DNA of 64,000 bases from Pseudokineococcus marinus. Its GTDB lineage: Bacteria; Actinomycetota; Actinomycetes; Actinomycetales; Quadrisphaeraceae. The translations under genes were made by a program, and so were the position numbers. Position 1 is the first letter of the stretch. Every line of letters starts with the position of its first letter. The notes beneath the pieces are model-generated. The model was given only the letters and a program-made list of their open reading frames with translations. It ran no database searches and had not been told where the DNA came from. The DNA lies in the NCBI RefSeq assembly GCF_037482405.1, contig NZ_JBBHZZ010000001.1, forward strand, positions 496,001 to 560,000. The letters are read 5' to 3'. Shown here piece after piece: positions 51,912 through 62,569 of this stretch.

Positions 51912-52124
51912 CGACCGCGTCCTAGCGGTTCGGACGTCCGCCCGGCGTTGCAGCTCCTCGACGTGAGGAGACTATTGACAGAGCGTGACGACAGGTCGAC
52001 GCTTCTCCCACCAAGCGCAGGACACGTCACTCGTCCCGGTCGATGCAGTCTTTGAAGTCCTCACATCATCACGGCCTGGTCGCGCCCGGCGTCAGGCCAG
52101 CTCCTCTTCATGAAGGAGACCGAT

Positions 52125-52751
52125 GTGCCCAGGATGCGCGTCACCCTCGACTCCGTCACCTGTCGCGACACCGAGGACGTGACCGGTGCCGACGAGCTCT
52201 ACCTCGTCGGCGCAGTGACGGCCGGCGACGAGGCCAGCACGAGGGCCATCCTCACCAGACCGTTGAGCATCGACAACGGTCAGACGTCGAAGTTCGGCGA
52301 AGGCGGCGGCACCGTCTTCGACGCGCACGTCGAGGACGGGCGCCTCCTGAAGATCGCCTTCGCCGCCATGGACGAGGACGCCGGCAAGGACTGGGCGCGC
52401 AGGGAAGAGCTGATCACCAAGGTCACGAAGAACGTCAGCGACGGCCTGAGGGCCAGCGGCAACCCGCAGGCGGTCGCCGCCGCCCAGGTGCTGCCTCTCG
52501 CCGTGCAGGGCCTCGGCCTGGCGGTCCAGCTGGACGCTGACGACGAGCTCGGGCAGCACCTCTACGAGTACCCCGTCGGAGTGCGGGCGACGGTCGTGAG
52601 CACCCAGTCGGTCCCCTTCCAGAAGACGACGGGCAGATGGGGCTGGTCGACGTGGCAGTACACGGTGACCTACCACATCGTGACGGGAGACGTGGACCTC
52701 GAGTGGTGGCTGGCGGAACGCGCGCGCAGAAGACGCGAGGCCGGTTTCTGA
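52125..52751 (+). CDS. unknown 208-residue protein, first gene of low-GC cassette
   Basis: No named family recognised. The N-terminal pattern MRVTLDSVTCRDTEDVTGAD followed by ELYLVGAV looks like the first strand of a beta-sandwich domain found in some bacterial secreted or conflict-related proteins, but there is no signal peptide here. The middle is helical; the C-terminus has a beta-rich WGWSTWQYTVTYHIV. GTG 52125 was chosen because AAGGAG lies 6 nt before it; an ATG at 52110 is in frame. GC content is visibly lower than in neighbours. It is followed after 30 bp by a two-TM protein. Confidence 0.7.
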   Translation: MPRMRVTLDSVTCRDTEDVTGADELYLVGAVTAGDEASTRAILTRPLSIDNGQTSKFGEGGGTVFDAHVEDGRLLKIAFAAMDEDAGKDWARREELITKVTKNVSDGLRASGNPQAVAAAQVLPLAVQGLGLAVQLDADDELGQHLYEYPVGVRATVVSTQSVPFQKTTGRWGWSTWQYTVTYHIVTGDVDLEWWLAERARRRREAGF

Positions 52752-52781
52752 CGCATCCACCGCACTCTCCGGGAGCAAGAA

Positions 52782-53330
52782 GTGTCCGCCTCGCAGCAAG
52801 AACGAAGACCAGCGCCTCGACAGCGCCGGAAGCAGCAGAAGACCAACCAGGCGATCACGGATCTCCTGCAGAGCATCGACCGGTCCCTCCCGCGTGAGGG
52901 CCGGCTCGTCGCCCAGGCGGACCAGGAGCTCGCTCGCTGGGCTGTGGAAGCTGACGCCCGCGTCTCCCGCCGCAAGAGGAGCAGCGGCTTCTGGCGCGTC
53001 TTCGGCCGGGTGAAGGACGTCTACCTGCTCGTCTACGGCTTCTTCGCGGGGGCCTCCGGTCTCAGCGTCCTCGTCGACAGGCAAGCACTCGACGGCGGGA
53101 CGGTAGCGCTCCTCCTCGTCGTCGGAGGTGCCCTCAACGCCGGCATGGGCTTCGCCAACGCGAAGGAGCTCTCCCAGGACCGTTATCGCGCCGCCTCGGA
53201 CTGGGCCGACTTCGCGTCGAAGGCGTCAGCCGCCTTGGCGGAGGACCTGGGCCCGAAACTCGAGCAGCGCGAGCAGCTGCGCGCGGAGAAGCGGCGGATC
53301 GAGGTCCAGGACCGAGACGAGACGCTCTGA
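52782..53330 (+). CDS. two-TM protein, SLATT-like architecture
   Basis: A 182-residue protein. The N-terminal ~70 residues are basic and helical. Two TM helices (VYLLVYGFFAGASGLSVLV and VALLLVVGGALNAGMGFA) are separated by a short loop, and a long amphipathic helix ends the protein (KELSQDRYRAASDWADFASK). A two-TM hairpin followed by such a helix recalls the SLATT effector domains that pair with nucleotide-signalling conflict genes, but no cyclase is adjacent. GTG 52782 with GGGAGCAAGAA upstream. Likely co-transcribed with the preceding gene. Confidence 0.65.
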   Translation: MSASQQERRPAPRQRRKQQKTNQAITDLLQSIDRSLPREGRLVAQADQELARWAVEADARVSRRKRSSGFWRVFGRVKDVYLLVYGFFAGASGLSVLVDRQALDGGTVALLLVVGGALNAGMGFANAKELSQDRYRAASDWADFASKASAALAEDLGPKLEQREQLRAEKRRIEVQDRDETL

Positions 53331-53748
53331 GGCACCACGGGCAGGACCACCTGCTGCGGGGCGAGGCCAGTCCGGCGGTGACGAGACCGACCGCCGTCGA
53401 GACGTCGGTGTCCAGGGTGGTCCGGATCGACAGGACGCCCAGCACGAGGACGACCGCCGCGACCACCGGCAGGCCCTGGTGGGCTCAGAACACCGCTGGT
53501 CCGCGACGTCGATGTCGAGCGCCCGGCGGACGACGACGAGCGCCCGCGCCAGGCCGAGCCTACGGCGGGCCGGCTCGGCCCCCGGCGGCCGCCGATCTGC
53601 GAGGGGGGTCTCGACACACCGTCGATCGTGTGGTCGGGTAGCACGTCGGCGGGAACGAAGCATCCCGAAACGGACGGATGCTGCTGCCCACCCGCAGCAC
53701 CCCCGCCGCAGGACGACCCGTCCACGACCCCTTCTCCGGAGGACCCCC
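53331..53748. other. gene-free stretch with membrane-protein remnant on minus strand
   Basis: No intact gene. On the minus strand, about 53365-53470 reads VVAAVVLVLGVLSIRTTLDT and onward like the end of a membrane protein, while the preceding piece lies in another frame, as in a decayed gene. The last ~100 bp before 53749 hold the promoter and GGAGG of the protease gene. Confidence 0.45.
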
Positions 53749-55554
53749 GTGCGCCGTAGCACCCTCGCGGTCGTCGGCGGGGCGGCAGCAGCCGCCCTGC
53801 TCGCGACCACCGTCTCGTCCACCGCCGTCGCGGCCCCCGCCTCGGGCGCCCCCGCCGCCGCGCCCGCCCCGCAGGGCGCCGAGCGCGTCGACGACCGGCC
53901 GGACCCCGTCGTCGCCGAGCAGCGCGCCCTGCAGCAGGAGGCCGTCTCGATGGTCCTCTCGGGCGAGGCGACGCCGCAGCAGCGCGGCGGTGGGAAGTCC
54001 GTGCGCGTCGCCCCCGGCCAGTGGGTGCAGTACGGCACGCAGAAGACCGACCAGCTGCTCACCTTCCTCGTCGAGTTCGGCGACCAGGCCGACCCGCGCT
54101 TCCCCGACGCCCCGGCGTCCGGGCCGGAGGCCGGCCAGATCCCCGAGCCGGACCGCAGCGTCGACAACTCGACGTACTGGGAGGCCGACCTCGGCCGCGA
54201 CCACTTCATGGACATGTTCTTCGACGCCCGCGGCGACGGCGGCGACTCCTTCAAGGGCGTCTACGAGGAGCTCTCCAGCGGCCGCTACACGGTCGAGGGC
54301 GACGTCAGCGACTGGGTCACGGTGCCCTACAGCTCCGCGAGCTACGGCATGACCGAGAGCCAGACGGACATGACGCGCTTCATCCAGGACAGCGCGGACG
54401 CCTGGTACGCCGACCAGCTCGCCACGGGGAAGACCCCGGCCGAGGTCGACGAGTACCTCGCGACCTTCGACCAGTGGGACCGCTACGACTACGACGGCGA
54501 CGGCGTCTTCGACGAGCCCGACGGCTACATCGACCACTTCCAGGCGGTCCGCGCCGGCGAGGACGAGTCCGCCGGCGCCCCCGAGTGGATGATCTGGGCG
54601 CACCGCTGGTCGGTCGGCCAGCGCGGCTACGGCACCGACGGCCCCGACTTCAACAAGTTCGGCGGCGTGCAGGTCGGCGAGTCCAGCTTCTGGATCCGCG
54701 ACTACACGACGGAGCCGGAGAACGGCGGCCTCGGCGTCTTCGCGCACGAGTACGCCCACGACCTCGGCCTGCCCGACCTCTACGACACCAGCGGCGGCGA
54801 GAACGGCACCGGCTTCTGGACCCTCATGAGCTCCGGCTCGTGGCTGGGCGACGGCGACGGCGCCATCGGCACCGTGCCGAACCACATGGGCGCCTGGGAG
54901 AAGCTGCAGCTCGGGTGGCTCGACTACGAGGTCGCCCGCGCCGGTGAGAAGTCGACCCACCAGCTCGGCGTCGCCGAGCACGCGACGAAGAAGCCGCAGG
55001 CGCTCGTCGTCGACCTCGGCCCCGACGCCGCGGGCAACGACCGCTTCTACCTCGCGGAGAACCGCCAGTACGTCGGCTACGACCGCACCCTGGCCACCGG
55101 CCCGTACAACTTCGGCTGGCCGCTCTCCTCCCCCGACCGCGTCGAGCACTTCCCGTACCAGAACGGCCTGTCCGTGACGTACTGGAACACCGCCTTCACG
55201 AACAACCAGACCCTGCGCCACCCGGGTGAGGGCCTGGCCCTGCCCGTCGACGCCCGGCCCGCCGCCCTGCGGTGGTCGGACGGCACGGTGGCCCGCAACC
55301 GGATCCAGACCTTCGACGCCACCTTCGGCACCGAGGCCACGGACCCGATCAGCCTCCACCGCGAGACCGCGGCGGGCATGACGACGCTCGACGTCCCGTC
55401 GCGGCCGGCCGTCTCGGTCTTCGACGACTCCGACCCCATGGCGTACTACGACCCGGCCGCCCCGCAGAACAGCGTCAAGGTGGCCGGCACGGGCACGCAG
55501 ATCCGCGTCGTCCAGGCCAACCGCAACGGGTTCATGACCGTCCAGGTCCGCTGA
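53749..55554 (+). CDS. secreted M6 family (immune inhibitor A-like) metalloprotease
   Basis: A 601-residue exported zinc protease. Signal peptide in the first ~29 residues (LAVVGGAAAAALLATTVSST), then a propeptide. The zinc motif is HEYAHDLGLPD with H333, E334 and H337, and the Asp after it is typical of M6. The N-terminal LLTFLVEFGDQADPRFP and the later FWTLMSSGSWLGDGDGAIG are also family marks. It is shorter than Bacillus InhA and appears to lack the C-terminal lectin-like domains. GTG 53749 follows GGAGG. A perfect 18-bp terminator follows. Confidence 0.9.
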   Translation: MRRSTLAVVGGAAAAALLATTVSSTAVAAPASGAPAAAPAPQGAERVDDRPDPVVAEQRALQQEAVSMVLSGEATPQQRGGGKSVRVAPGQWVQYGTQKTDQLLTFLVEFGDQADPRFPDAPASGPEAGQIPEPDRSVDNSTYWEADLGRDHFMDMFFDARGDGGDSFKGVYEELSSGRYTVEGDVSDWVTVPYSSASYGMTESQTDMTRFIQDSADAWYADQLATGKTPAEVDEYLATFDQWDRYDYDGDGVFDEPDGYIDHFQAVRAGEDESAGAPEWMIWAHRWSVGQRGYGTDGPDFNKFGGVQVGESSFWIRDYTTEPENGGLGVFAHEYAHDLGLPDLYDTSGGENGTGFWTLMSSGSWLGDGDGAIGTVPNHMGAWEKLQLGWLDYEVARAGEKSTHQLGVAEHATKKPQALVVDLGPDAAGNDRFYLAENRQYVGYDRTLATGPYNFGWPLSSPDRVEHFPYQNGLSVTYWNTAFTNNQTLRHPGEGLALPVDARPAALRWSDGTVARNRIQTFDATFGTEATDPISLHRETAAGMTTLDVPSRPAVSVFDDSDPMAYYDPAAPQNSVKVAGTGTQIRVVQANRNGFMTVQVR

Positions 55555-55602
55555 CCCGACGCCCCGCCGGGGCGAGCACCACCACCCAGCACCACGACGA
55601 CA

Positions 55603-55641
55603 GGGCCCCCGCCCCGACCGCACCGGTCGGGGCGGGGGCCC
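55603..55641 (+). terminator. terminator of protease gene, perfect 18-bp stem
   Basis: GGGCCCCCGCCCCGACCG and its exact complement are separated by the 3-nt loop CAC, 49 bp after the protease stop. The next gene is convergent, so it may work in both directions. Confidence 0.8.
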
Positions 55642-55668
55642 TCCTCGCGTCGGGAGCGGCCGGCCTCG

Positions 55669-56526
55669 TCAGCTCGCGCGCGCCGCCGTCGTCTCGCCGC
55701 CGAGGAAGTCGAGCAGCGCGCGGTTGAACTCGCGCGGGTGCGAGGCGTTGACCCCGTGCGGGCCGCCCTCGATGACGACGAGCTCGGCGCCCTCGACCAT
55801 CTCGGCGGTGCGCTCGCCGCTCACCTCGAAGGGCACGACGGCGTCGCTGTCGCCGTGGACGACGAGCAGCGGCAGGTCGAGCGCGCGGACGTCGTCGCGG
55901 AAGTCGGTGCGGCCGAAGGCGGCGATGCACGCGTGGGTCGCCCGGGGCGAGGCCGCCTGCGCGAGGGTCCACGCGAAGCGCCGCTGGGCGTCGCTGACGA
56001 CGACCTCGTCGCCCGCGGTGAAGAAGCTCTCGACGAAGGTCTCGAGGAAGGCCGGGCGGTCGGTCGCGACCCCCTCCTCGAACTGCCCGATCGTCGCCTC
56101 GTCCAGCCCGCCGTCCGGGTTGTCGTCCGTCTGGAGCAGGTACGGCGGCACGGCGGCGGCGAGCACGGCTCGGGACACGCGCTCGGTGCCGTACCGGGCG
56201 AGGTAGCGCACGACCTCGCCGCCGCCCATGGAGAAGCCGACGAGGGCGGCGTCGCGCAGGTCGAGGTGCTCGAGCAGCGCGTGGAGGTCGGCGGCGAGGG
56301 TGTCGTAGTCGTACCCGTGCCACGGGCGGGAGGAGTCGCCGAAGCCCCGGCGGTCGTAGGTGACGACGCGGTAGCCAGCGCCGACGAGCGCGGGCACCTG
56401 CGCCTCCCACGAGCGGCCCGACAGGGGCCAGCCGTGCACGAGCACCACCGGCCGGCCGGTGCCCTGGTCCTCGTAGGAGATCTCGACGTCGGTGCGGTCG
56501 TCGCGGGCGACGAGCAGCTTCGGCAT
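55669..56526 (-). CDS. alpha/beta hydrolase, non-haem chloroperoxidase-like
   Basis: A 285-residue alpha/beta hydrolase. The oxyanion motif is VLVHGWPLSGRSWE, the nucleophile Ser in GFSMGGGEV, the acid in HGDSDAVVP, and the His in GGPHGVNASHP. GFSMGG and the overall spacing place it with cofactor-free chloroperoxidases/perhydrolases, which also act as esterases. ATG 56526 follows AAAGGA. It is divergent from the methyltransferase gene. Confidence 0.9.
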   Translation of the reverse strand: MPKLLVARDDRTDVEISYEDQGTGRPVVLVHGWPLSGRSWEAQVPALVGAGYRVVTYDRRGFGDSSRPWHGYDYDTLAADLHALLEHLDLRDAALVGFSMGGGEVVRYLARYGTERVSRAVLAAAVPPYLLQTDDNPDGGLDEATIGQFEEGVATDRPAFLETFVESFFTAGDEVVVSDAQRRFAWTLAQAASPRATHACIAAFGRTDFRDDVRALDLPLLVVHGDSDAVVPFEVSGERTAEMVEGAELVVIEGGPHGVNASHPREFNRALLDFLGGETTAARAS

Positions 56527-56652
56527 GGCGGGTCCTTTCCGTGCGCGCGGGTCGGGTGCCCCGACCCCAGCACCGCGCGGCCGGGGTCGCACGCCCAGTG
56601 ACGGGGACGCCCGCGCCTCCGTGGGGGCCCCGCCGTCTGGGACCCTTCGCCC

Positions 56653-57519
56653 GTGCCCGCCGACGTCCTGCGCATCACGACCCGCAACGCGCGCTTCCAG
56701 CAGTGGGAGGCGCTGCGCGGCAACCGCTCGAAGCGCCACCGCGCCGGGGAGATGCTCGTCCAGGGCGTGCGACCCATCACCGTCGCCCTGGAGCGGGGGT
56801 GGCCGCTGGCCGCCGTCCTCGCGCCGCTGGACCGGCGGCTGTCCCCGTGGGCGCAGGACGTGTGGGACCGCGCCGACCCCGGCGCCGTCCGGGCGCGCAT
56901 GGCGCCGGAGCTGCTCGCCGTCCTCTCGGAGAAGGACGCCGAGGAGGGCGAGGACGGCGTCGAGCTCGTCCTCGTGGCGCGCACGGCGCCCGACGACCTC
57001 GACCGCATCCCCGTGGGCCCCGACGCGCTCGTCCTCGTGCTCGACCGGCCGGCGAGCCCCGGCAACCTCGGGTCGGCCGTGCGCTCGGCGGACGCGCTCG
57101 GGGCGGACGGCGTCGTCGTCTGCGGGCGGGCCGCGGACCCCACGGACTCCCGGGCGCTGCGGGCGTCGACGGGCTCGGCGCTGGCGCTGCCCGTCGTCGC
57201 GGCGCCCGCGCCGGCGGACGTGCTGGCGTGGGTGGCGCGCCACCGCGAGCGCGGCGTCCCGCTGCGCGTCGTCGGCACCGACGAGGCCGCTCCCGACGAC
57301 GACCGCGGCGCCGACCTCGACGCCCTCGACCTCACCGGCCCCGTCGTCCTCGTCGTCGGCACGGAGGCCACGGGCATGAGCGCCGCATGGCGGCGCGCCT
57401 GCGACCACGTCGCGGCCATCCCCATCGGCGGCGCGGCGTCCTCGCTCAACGCCGCCGCGTCCGCGGGCGTCGCGCTCTACGAGGTGGCGCGCCAGCGCGG
57501 GTTCCCGCGACGGCGTTGA
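56653..57519 (+). CDS. TrmH/SpoU family RNA methyltransferase
   Basis: A 288-residue SPOUT enzyme that methylates the 2'-O-ribose of rRNA or tRNA using S-adenosylmethionine. Motif 1 is RPASPGNLGSAVRSADALGA, motif 2 VVLVVGTEATGMS, and motif 3 IPIGGAASSLNAAASAGVAL, all complete. The N-terminal ~110 residues form the substrate-binding domain (ARFQQWEALRGNRSKRHRAG). GTG 56653. The exact target nucleotide cannot be told. Confidence 0.9.
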   Translation: MPADVLRITTRNARFQQWEALRGNRSKRHRAGEMLVQGVRPITVALERGWPLAAVLAPLDRRLSPWAQDVWDRADPGAVRARMAPELLAVLSEKDAEEGEDGVELVLVARTAPDDLDRIPVGPDALVLVLDRPASPGNLGSAVRSADALGADGVVVCGRAADPTDSRALRASTGSALALPVVAAPAPADVLAWVARHRERGVPLRVVGTDEAAPDDDRGADLDALDLTGPVVLVVGTEATGMSAAWRRACDHVAAIPIGGAASSLNAAASAGVALYEVARQRGFPRRR

Positions 57520-57535
57520 CCCGCCCGCGCCCGGC

Positions 57536-57590
57536 GAGGTGGAGCCTGTGGTCACCGGGAGGCCCGGCTGGTGACGACAGCCTCCATCTC
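57536..57590. repeat. solitary decayed hairpin resembling the DUF559-element hairpins
   Basis: A 55-nt sequence starting with GAGGTGG forms an imperfect hairpin: GAGGTGGAGCCTGTGGTCACC pairs with the end of the segment (GTGACGACAGCCTCCATCTC) with a few mismatches. Its base GAGGTGG is shared with hairpins C and D. No DUF559 gene is nearby. It lies just after the methyltransferase gene. Confidence 0.55.
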
Positions 57591-57628
57591 GACGACGCAC
57601 GACGCCGGTGCAGCGCGCCCCGGCGGCG

Positions 57629-58528
57629 TCAGCCGCGCAGCGTCTCGACGATCCGGCGACGGGCCCGCGCGCCGCTGCGGGTCGGCAGGAGGGGGAAGAC
57701 GTGCAGCCCGCCCTCGTGCTCGAGGAGGGTGACGTCGACGCCCGCCGCGCGCGCCCTCTCCGCCAGCAGGTGGGCGTCGGGGTTGAGGATGTCGCGGGTC
57801 CCCGTCAGCAGGAGCATCGGCCCGAGCCCGGCCATGTCGCCCTCCAGCGGGCTGACGCGCGGGTCGCGCAGCCGCAGGTCGCCCGCCCAGGCCTGCGCCA
57901 GCCAGCGCACGCCCTCCACGCCGAGCCAGGGGTCGGACGGCGCGACGTCGGGGATCCGCGGGTTCGAGACGGTGAGGTCGAGCGCCGGGGACACGAGCAC
58001 CGTCCGCAGGTCCCGGAGGCCCCGGTCGCGCAGGAGCAGGGCCGTCGACAGGGCGATCTGGCCGCCCGCCGAGTCGCCCGCCAGGACGACCTCGTCCCCC
58101 GCGGCGGACAGGCGCTCGACCAGCCCCGCGGCGATGTCGACGGCCTCCCGCGCGCTGCCGTGCGGCAGCAGCGGGTAGATCGGCACGGTGACGGCCGCGT
58201 GCGCCTCGGCGGCCATCTGGGTGACGAGCGACCAGTGCCACCGGCTGATCTCGTGCACCCAGCCGCCGCCGTGCGCGTAGAGCACCCGCACGCGGGGTGG
58301 CCCGTCCGTGGGCGCCACGGTGTGGACGGGGACGCCGTCGACGCGCGACGCCGTGGTCGTGACGCCGCGACGCAGCCGCCGTGGCGGCCCGTAGGCGTGC
58401 GGCCGCACGTCGAGGGCGCGCACCTCCGCCCGCGCGGCCTCGGCGGTCGCGTAGGGCGCCGCAGCGCGGACGGCGCGGAGGACGGCGGGCACCACGCGCT
58501 CGGGCACCACGGGCTCGGGCAGCGGCAC
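57629..58528 (-). CDS. alpha/beta hydrolase fold-3 (HSL family) esterase
   Basis: A 299-residue lipase/esterase of the hormone-sensitive-lipase type. HGGGW is the oxyanion loop, GDSAGGQ has the nucleophile Ser, TGTRDILNPD the Asp and GGLHVFP the His; all are in the expected order. GTG 58528 follows CGGAG. The substrate is probably a short-chain ester. The gene is divergent from cardiolipin synthase. Confidence 0.9.
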   Translation of the reverse strand: MPLPEPVVPERVVPAVLRAVRAAAPYATAEAARAEVRALDVRPHAYGPPRRLRRGVTTTASRVDGVPVHTVAPTDGPPRVRVLYAHGGGWVHEISRWHWSLVTQMAAEAHAAVTVPIYPLLPHGSAREAVDIAAGLVERLSAAGDEVVLAGDSAGGQIALSTALLLRDRGLRDLRTVLVSPALDLTVSNPRIPDVAPSDPWLGVEGVRWLAQAWAGDLRLRDPRVSPLEGDMAGLGPMLLLTGTRDILNPDAHLLAERARAAGVDVTLLEHEGGLHVFPLLPTRSGARARRRIVETLRG

Positions 58529-58814
58529 GGACGGCTCCGGAGGTCGACGAGACGGGCGACGACGCGACGCGCGACGACGGCGGACCGCCCGGTGCGGGGC
58601 ACGGACCCCAGGTCGGCCGGCCCAGGGCGGTTCCGGGCTGCTCCGGGCGCGGGCTGATCCTCCCCCGGGGGCGGCCGCGCCGGCACCCCGCAGCCCCGAC
58701 CGGGGCGACCGGGACGCCCAGCGCCCGTCCAGGGCGCGGACGGGCGGCGACCACCCGCGTCGGGCACCGTGTCCTCCTCCGGGCGGCACCTCGCCGTCCG
58801 CCCGAGGGGGTCTC

Positions 58815-60275
58815 GTGCTCGCCGAGCTGTTCCAGCTGCCCGCCCAGGTCGGGGCGGTCCTCCTCGTCGTCGACCTCGTCATCCGGGTGCTGGCCCTGCT
58901 CACCGTGCCCCGCGGCCGCCTGCCCACCTCGGGGCTCGCCTGGCTCATGGCGATCTTCTTCCTGCCGGTCGTGGGCGGGCTGGTCTACCTCGTCCTCGGG
59001 CGGGCCCGGCTGCCCGAGGAGCGCCGCGAGCACCAGGCGCGGGCCAGCGAGCGCTTCGCCCGCGGGGCGGCCGAGCTCGACGAGCTCGTCGTCCACGACC
59101 CCGAGCCGGAGTGGCTCGGCGGCCTCTCGCGGCTCATGGGCACGCTGGGGGCCTCACCGCTGCTGCGCGGTGGGCGCGTGGAGGTCGTCCTCGGCATCGA
59201 GGACCAGATCGACCACCTGGCCCGCGTCGTCGACGGCGCCCGGGAGACCCTCCACGTCGCCTTCTACACGCTGGCCCTCGACGACACGACGCGACCGGTG
59301 CTCGACGCCGTCGTGCGCGCGCGCCGCCGCGGCGTGCAGGTGCGGGTGCTCGCCGACCACCTCGGGAGCCTGCCGTACCCCGGGTGGGAGGCGGCCCGGC
59401 GCGCCCTCGACGAGGCCGGCGTCGACTGGCGCTACAGCCTGCCCGTGCAGCCGCTGCGCGGCCGCTACCAGCGCCCCGACCTGCGCAACCACCGCAAGGT
59501 CGTCGTCGTCGACCACGAGGTCGCCGTCGTCGGGTCGATGAACCTCATCGACCCGGGCTACGAGAAGCGCTCGAACCGGCGGAAGGGCCTGCGCTGGCAG
59601 GACGTCCTCGTGCACCTCGAGGGGCCGGCCGTCGCCGCGGTCGAGGCCGTCTTCGCCGCGGACTGGCGCAGCGAGGCGGGCGAGCCGCCGCCGCTCGCCG
59701 ACCGGCCGCCCGCTCCCCGCGGTGACGACCTCGTCCAGGTCGTGCCGAGCGGCCCCGGCCTGGACCGCCAGAGCGCCCTGCGGATGACGACGGCGCTCGT
59801 CAGCGGCGCGCAGCGGCGCGTGGGCATCACGACGCCGTACTTCGTGCCCGACGAGTCGCTCCTGCACGCCGTGACGTCCGCGGCGATGAGCGGCGTCGAG
59901 GTCGAGCTCTTCACCGGCGAGATCGCCGACAAGGCGATCACCACCGCGGCGCAGCGCTCCTACTACGAGGCGCTGCTCTCGGCCGGGGTGAGGATCTGGC
60001 TGTACCCCGCCCCGACGGTGCTGCACGCCAAGCACATCACCGTGGACGACGACGTGGTGATGCTCGGCTCCGCCAACATGGACATCCGGTCCTTCGAGCT
60101 GGACCTCGAGCTCTCGCTCGTCGTCCGCGGCGACGGGCCGACCGCGGCCGTGCGCGACTCCGAGGAGGGCCGCCGCGAGGTCAGCCACCTGCTCACCGAG
60201 GAGGAGTGGGCGGCCCGCCCCCGGCGCCACCGCGTCGTCGAGGACCTCGCCAGCCTCACCTCGGCGCTGCAGTAG
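58815..60275 (+). CDS. cls: cardiolipin synthase (phospholipase D family)
   Basis: A 486-residue membrane enzyme that joins two phosphatidylglycerols to cardiolipin. Two N-terminal TM helices (residues ~8-65, including LAWLMAIFFLPVVGGLVYLV) are followed by two HKD motifs: NHRKVVVVDHEVAVVGSMN near 220 and LHAKHITVDDDVVMLGSANM near 405. The length is normal for bacterial ClsA-type enzymes. GTG 58815. It is a single gene. Confidence 0.93.
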   Translation: MLAELFQLPAQVGAVLLVVDLVIRVLALLTVPRGRLPTSGLAWLMAIFFLPVVGGLVYLVLGRARLPEERREHQARASERFARGAAELDELVVHDPEPEWLGGLSRLMGTLGASPLLRGGRVEVVLGIEDQIDHLARVVDGARETLHVAFYTLALDDTTRPVLDAVVRARRRGVQVRVLADHLGSLPYPGWEAARRALDEAGVDWRYSLPVQPLRGRYQRPDLRNHRKVVVVDHEVAVVGSMNLIDPGYEKRSNRRKGLRWQDVLVHLEGPAVAAVEAVFAADWRSEAGEPPPLADRPPAPRGDDLVQVVPSGPGLDRQSALRMTTALVSGAQRRVGITTPYFVPDESLLHAVTSAAMSGVEVELFTGEIADKAITTAAQRSYYEALLSAGVRIWLYPAPTVLHAKHITVDDDVVMLGSANMDIRSFELDLELSLVVRGDGPTAAVRDSEEGRREVSHLLTEEEWAARPRRHRVVEDLASLTSALQ

Positions 60276-60438
60276 GCGGCGGGCCGGTGCGCCGGCGCTC
60301 ACGGGCACCGAGCGGCGCCCCCCGACCGGGTGGACCTCCGGCGAGCGGGAAGCGCCGGGGGCGACGAGGGTGTTGCCGCTCGTGCACGTCACCGCGACCG
60401 GCGCCGGAGCATCCGGCGCCCGCCCCCTCGGAGGTCCC

Positions 60439-60882
60439 ATGCCCACGCGCACCGCTCGCACCGCCTGGAACGGCGGCCTGCAGGACGGCTCCGGCCAGGT
60501 CGAGCTGTCCAGCTCGAAGGTCGGCACGTACGACGTCTCCTTCCCCAAGCGCGCGGCCGACGACGCCGGAGGCACGACGAGCCCCGAGGAGCTCATCGCC
60601 GCGGCCCACTCCGCCTGCTACGCGATGCAGCTGTCCGCCTTCATCGCCGAGGCCGGCGGCACGCCGCAGAGCCTCGAGGTCAAGGCCGACGTCTCGCTCG
60701 GTCCGGACGAGACCGGGGGCGGCTTCCGGCTCACCGGCATCGTCCTCACCGTCCGCGGCGAGGTCGAGGGCCTCGACGCCACGGGCTTCGAGAACGCGGC
60801 GCAGAAGGCCAAGGCCGGCTGCCCCGTGAGCAAGGCGCTCACCGGCGTGGAGATCACCCTGGACGCCGCGCTCGAGTCCTGA
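60439..60882 (+). CDS. OsmC family peroxiredoxin
   Basis: A 147-residue OsmC/Ohr-fold protein that reduces organic hydroperoxides. The two redox Cys are in AAAHSACYAMQLSA and KAGCPVSKAL, and the conserved Glu-Glu lies in SPEELIAA. The DPEELLA-like motif and the HSACY context favour the OsmC over the Ohr branch. ATG 60439 follows GGAGGT; upstream in-frame sequence is not conserved. Confidence 0.92.
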   Translation: MPTRTARTAWNGGLQDGSGQVELSSSKVGTYDVSFPKRAADDAGGTTSPEELIAAAHSACYAMQLSAFIAEAGGTPQSLEVKADVSLGPDETGGGFRLTGIVLTVRGEVEGLDATGFENAAQKAKAGCPVSKALTGVEITLDAALES

Positions 60883-60914
60883 GCCCCCCGGCGCCCTGAC
60901 GACGACGGCGGGCG

Positions 60915-62300
<1,386 letters not shown>

Positions 62301-62344
62301 GAGCGTCCCCCCTCCAGGGCCGGAGCGGGCGCGCCCGCGCCGGC

Positions 62345-62489
62345 NNNNNNNNNNNNNNNNNNNNNNNNNNNNNNNNNNNNNNNNNNNNNNNNNNNNNNNN
62401 NNNNNNNNNNNNNNNNNNNNNNNNNNNNNNNNNNNNNNNNNNNNNNNNNNNNNNNNNNNNNNNNNNNNNNNNNNNNNNNNNNNNNNNNN
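62345..62489. other. assembly gap, 145 N
   Basis: The sequence is undetermined. It separates the GntP start from the 3' end of the stress operon. What lies inside cannot be said. Confidence 0.98.
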
Positions 62490-62569
62490 CCACCCCACCA
62501 CACCCGGACGCCCCGCGGCCCGCTGGCGCACGGGGCGCGAGCGGGCCGCGGGGCGGGAGGAGCGGTGGG

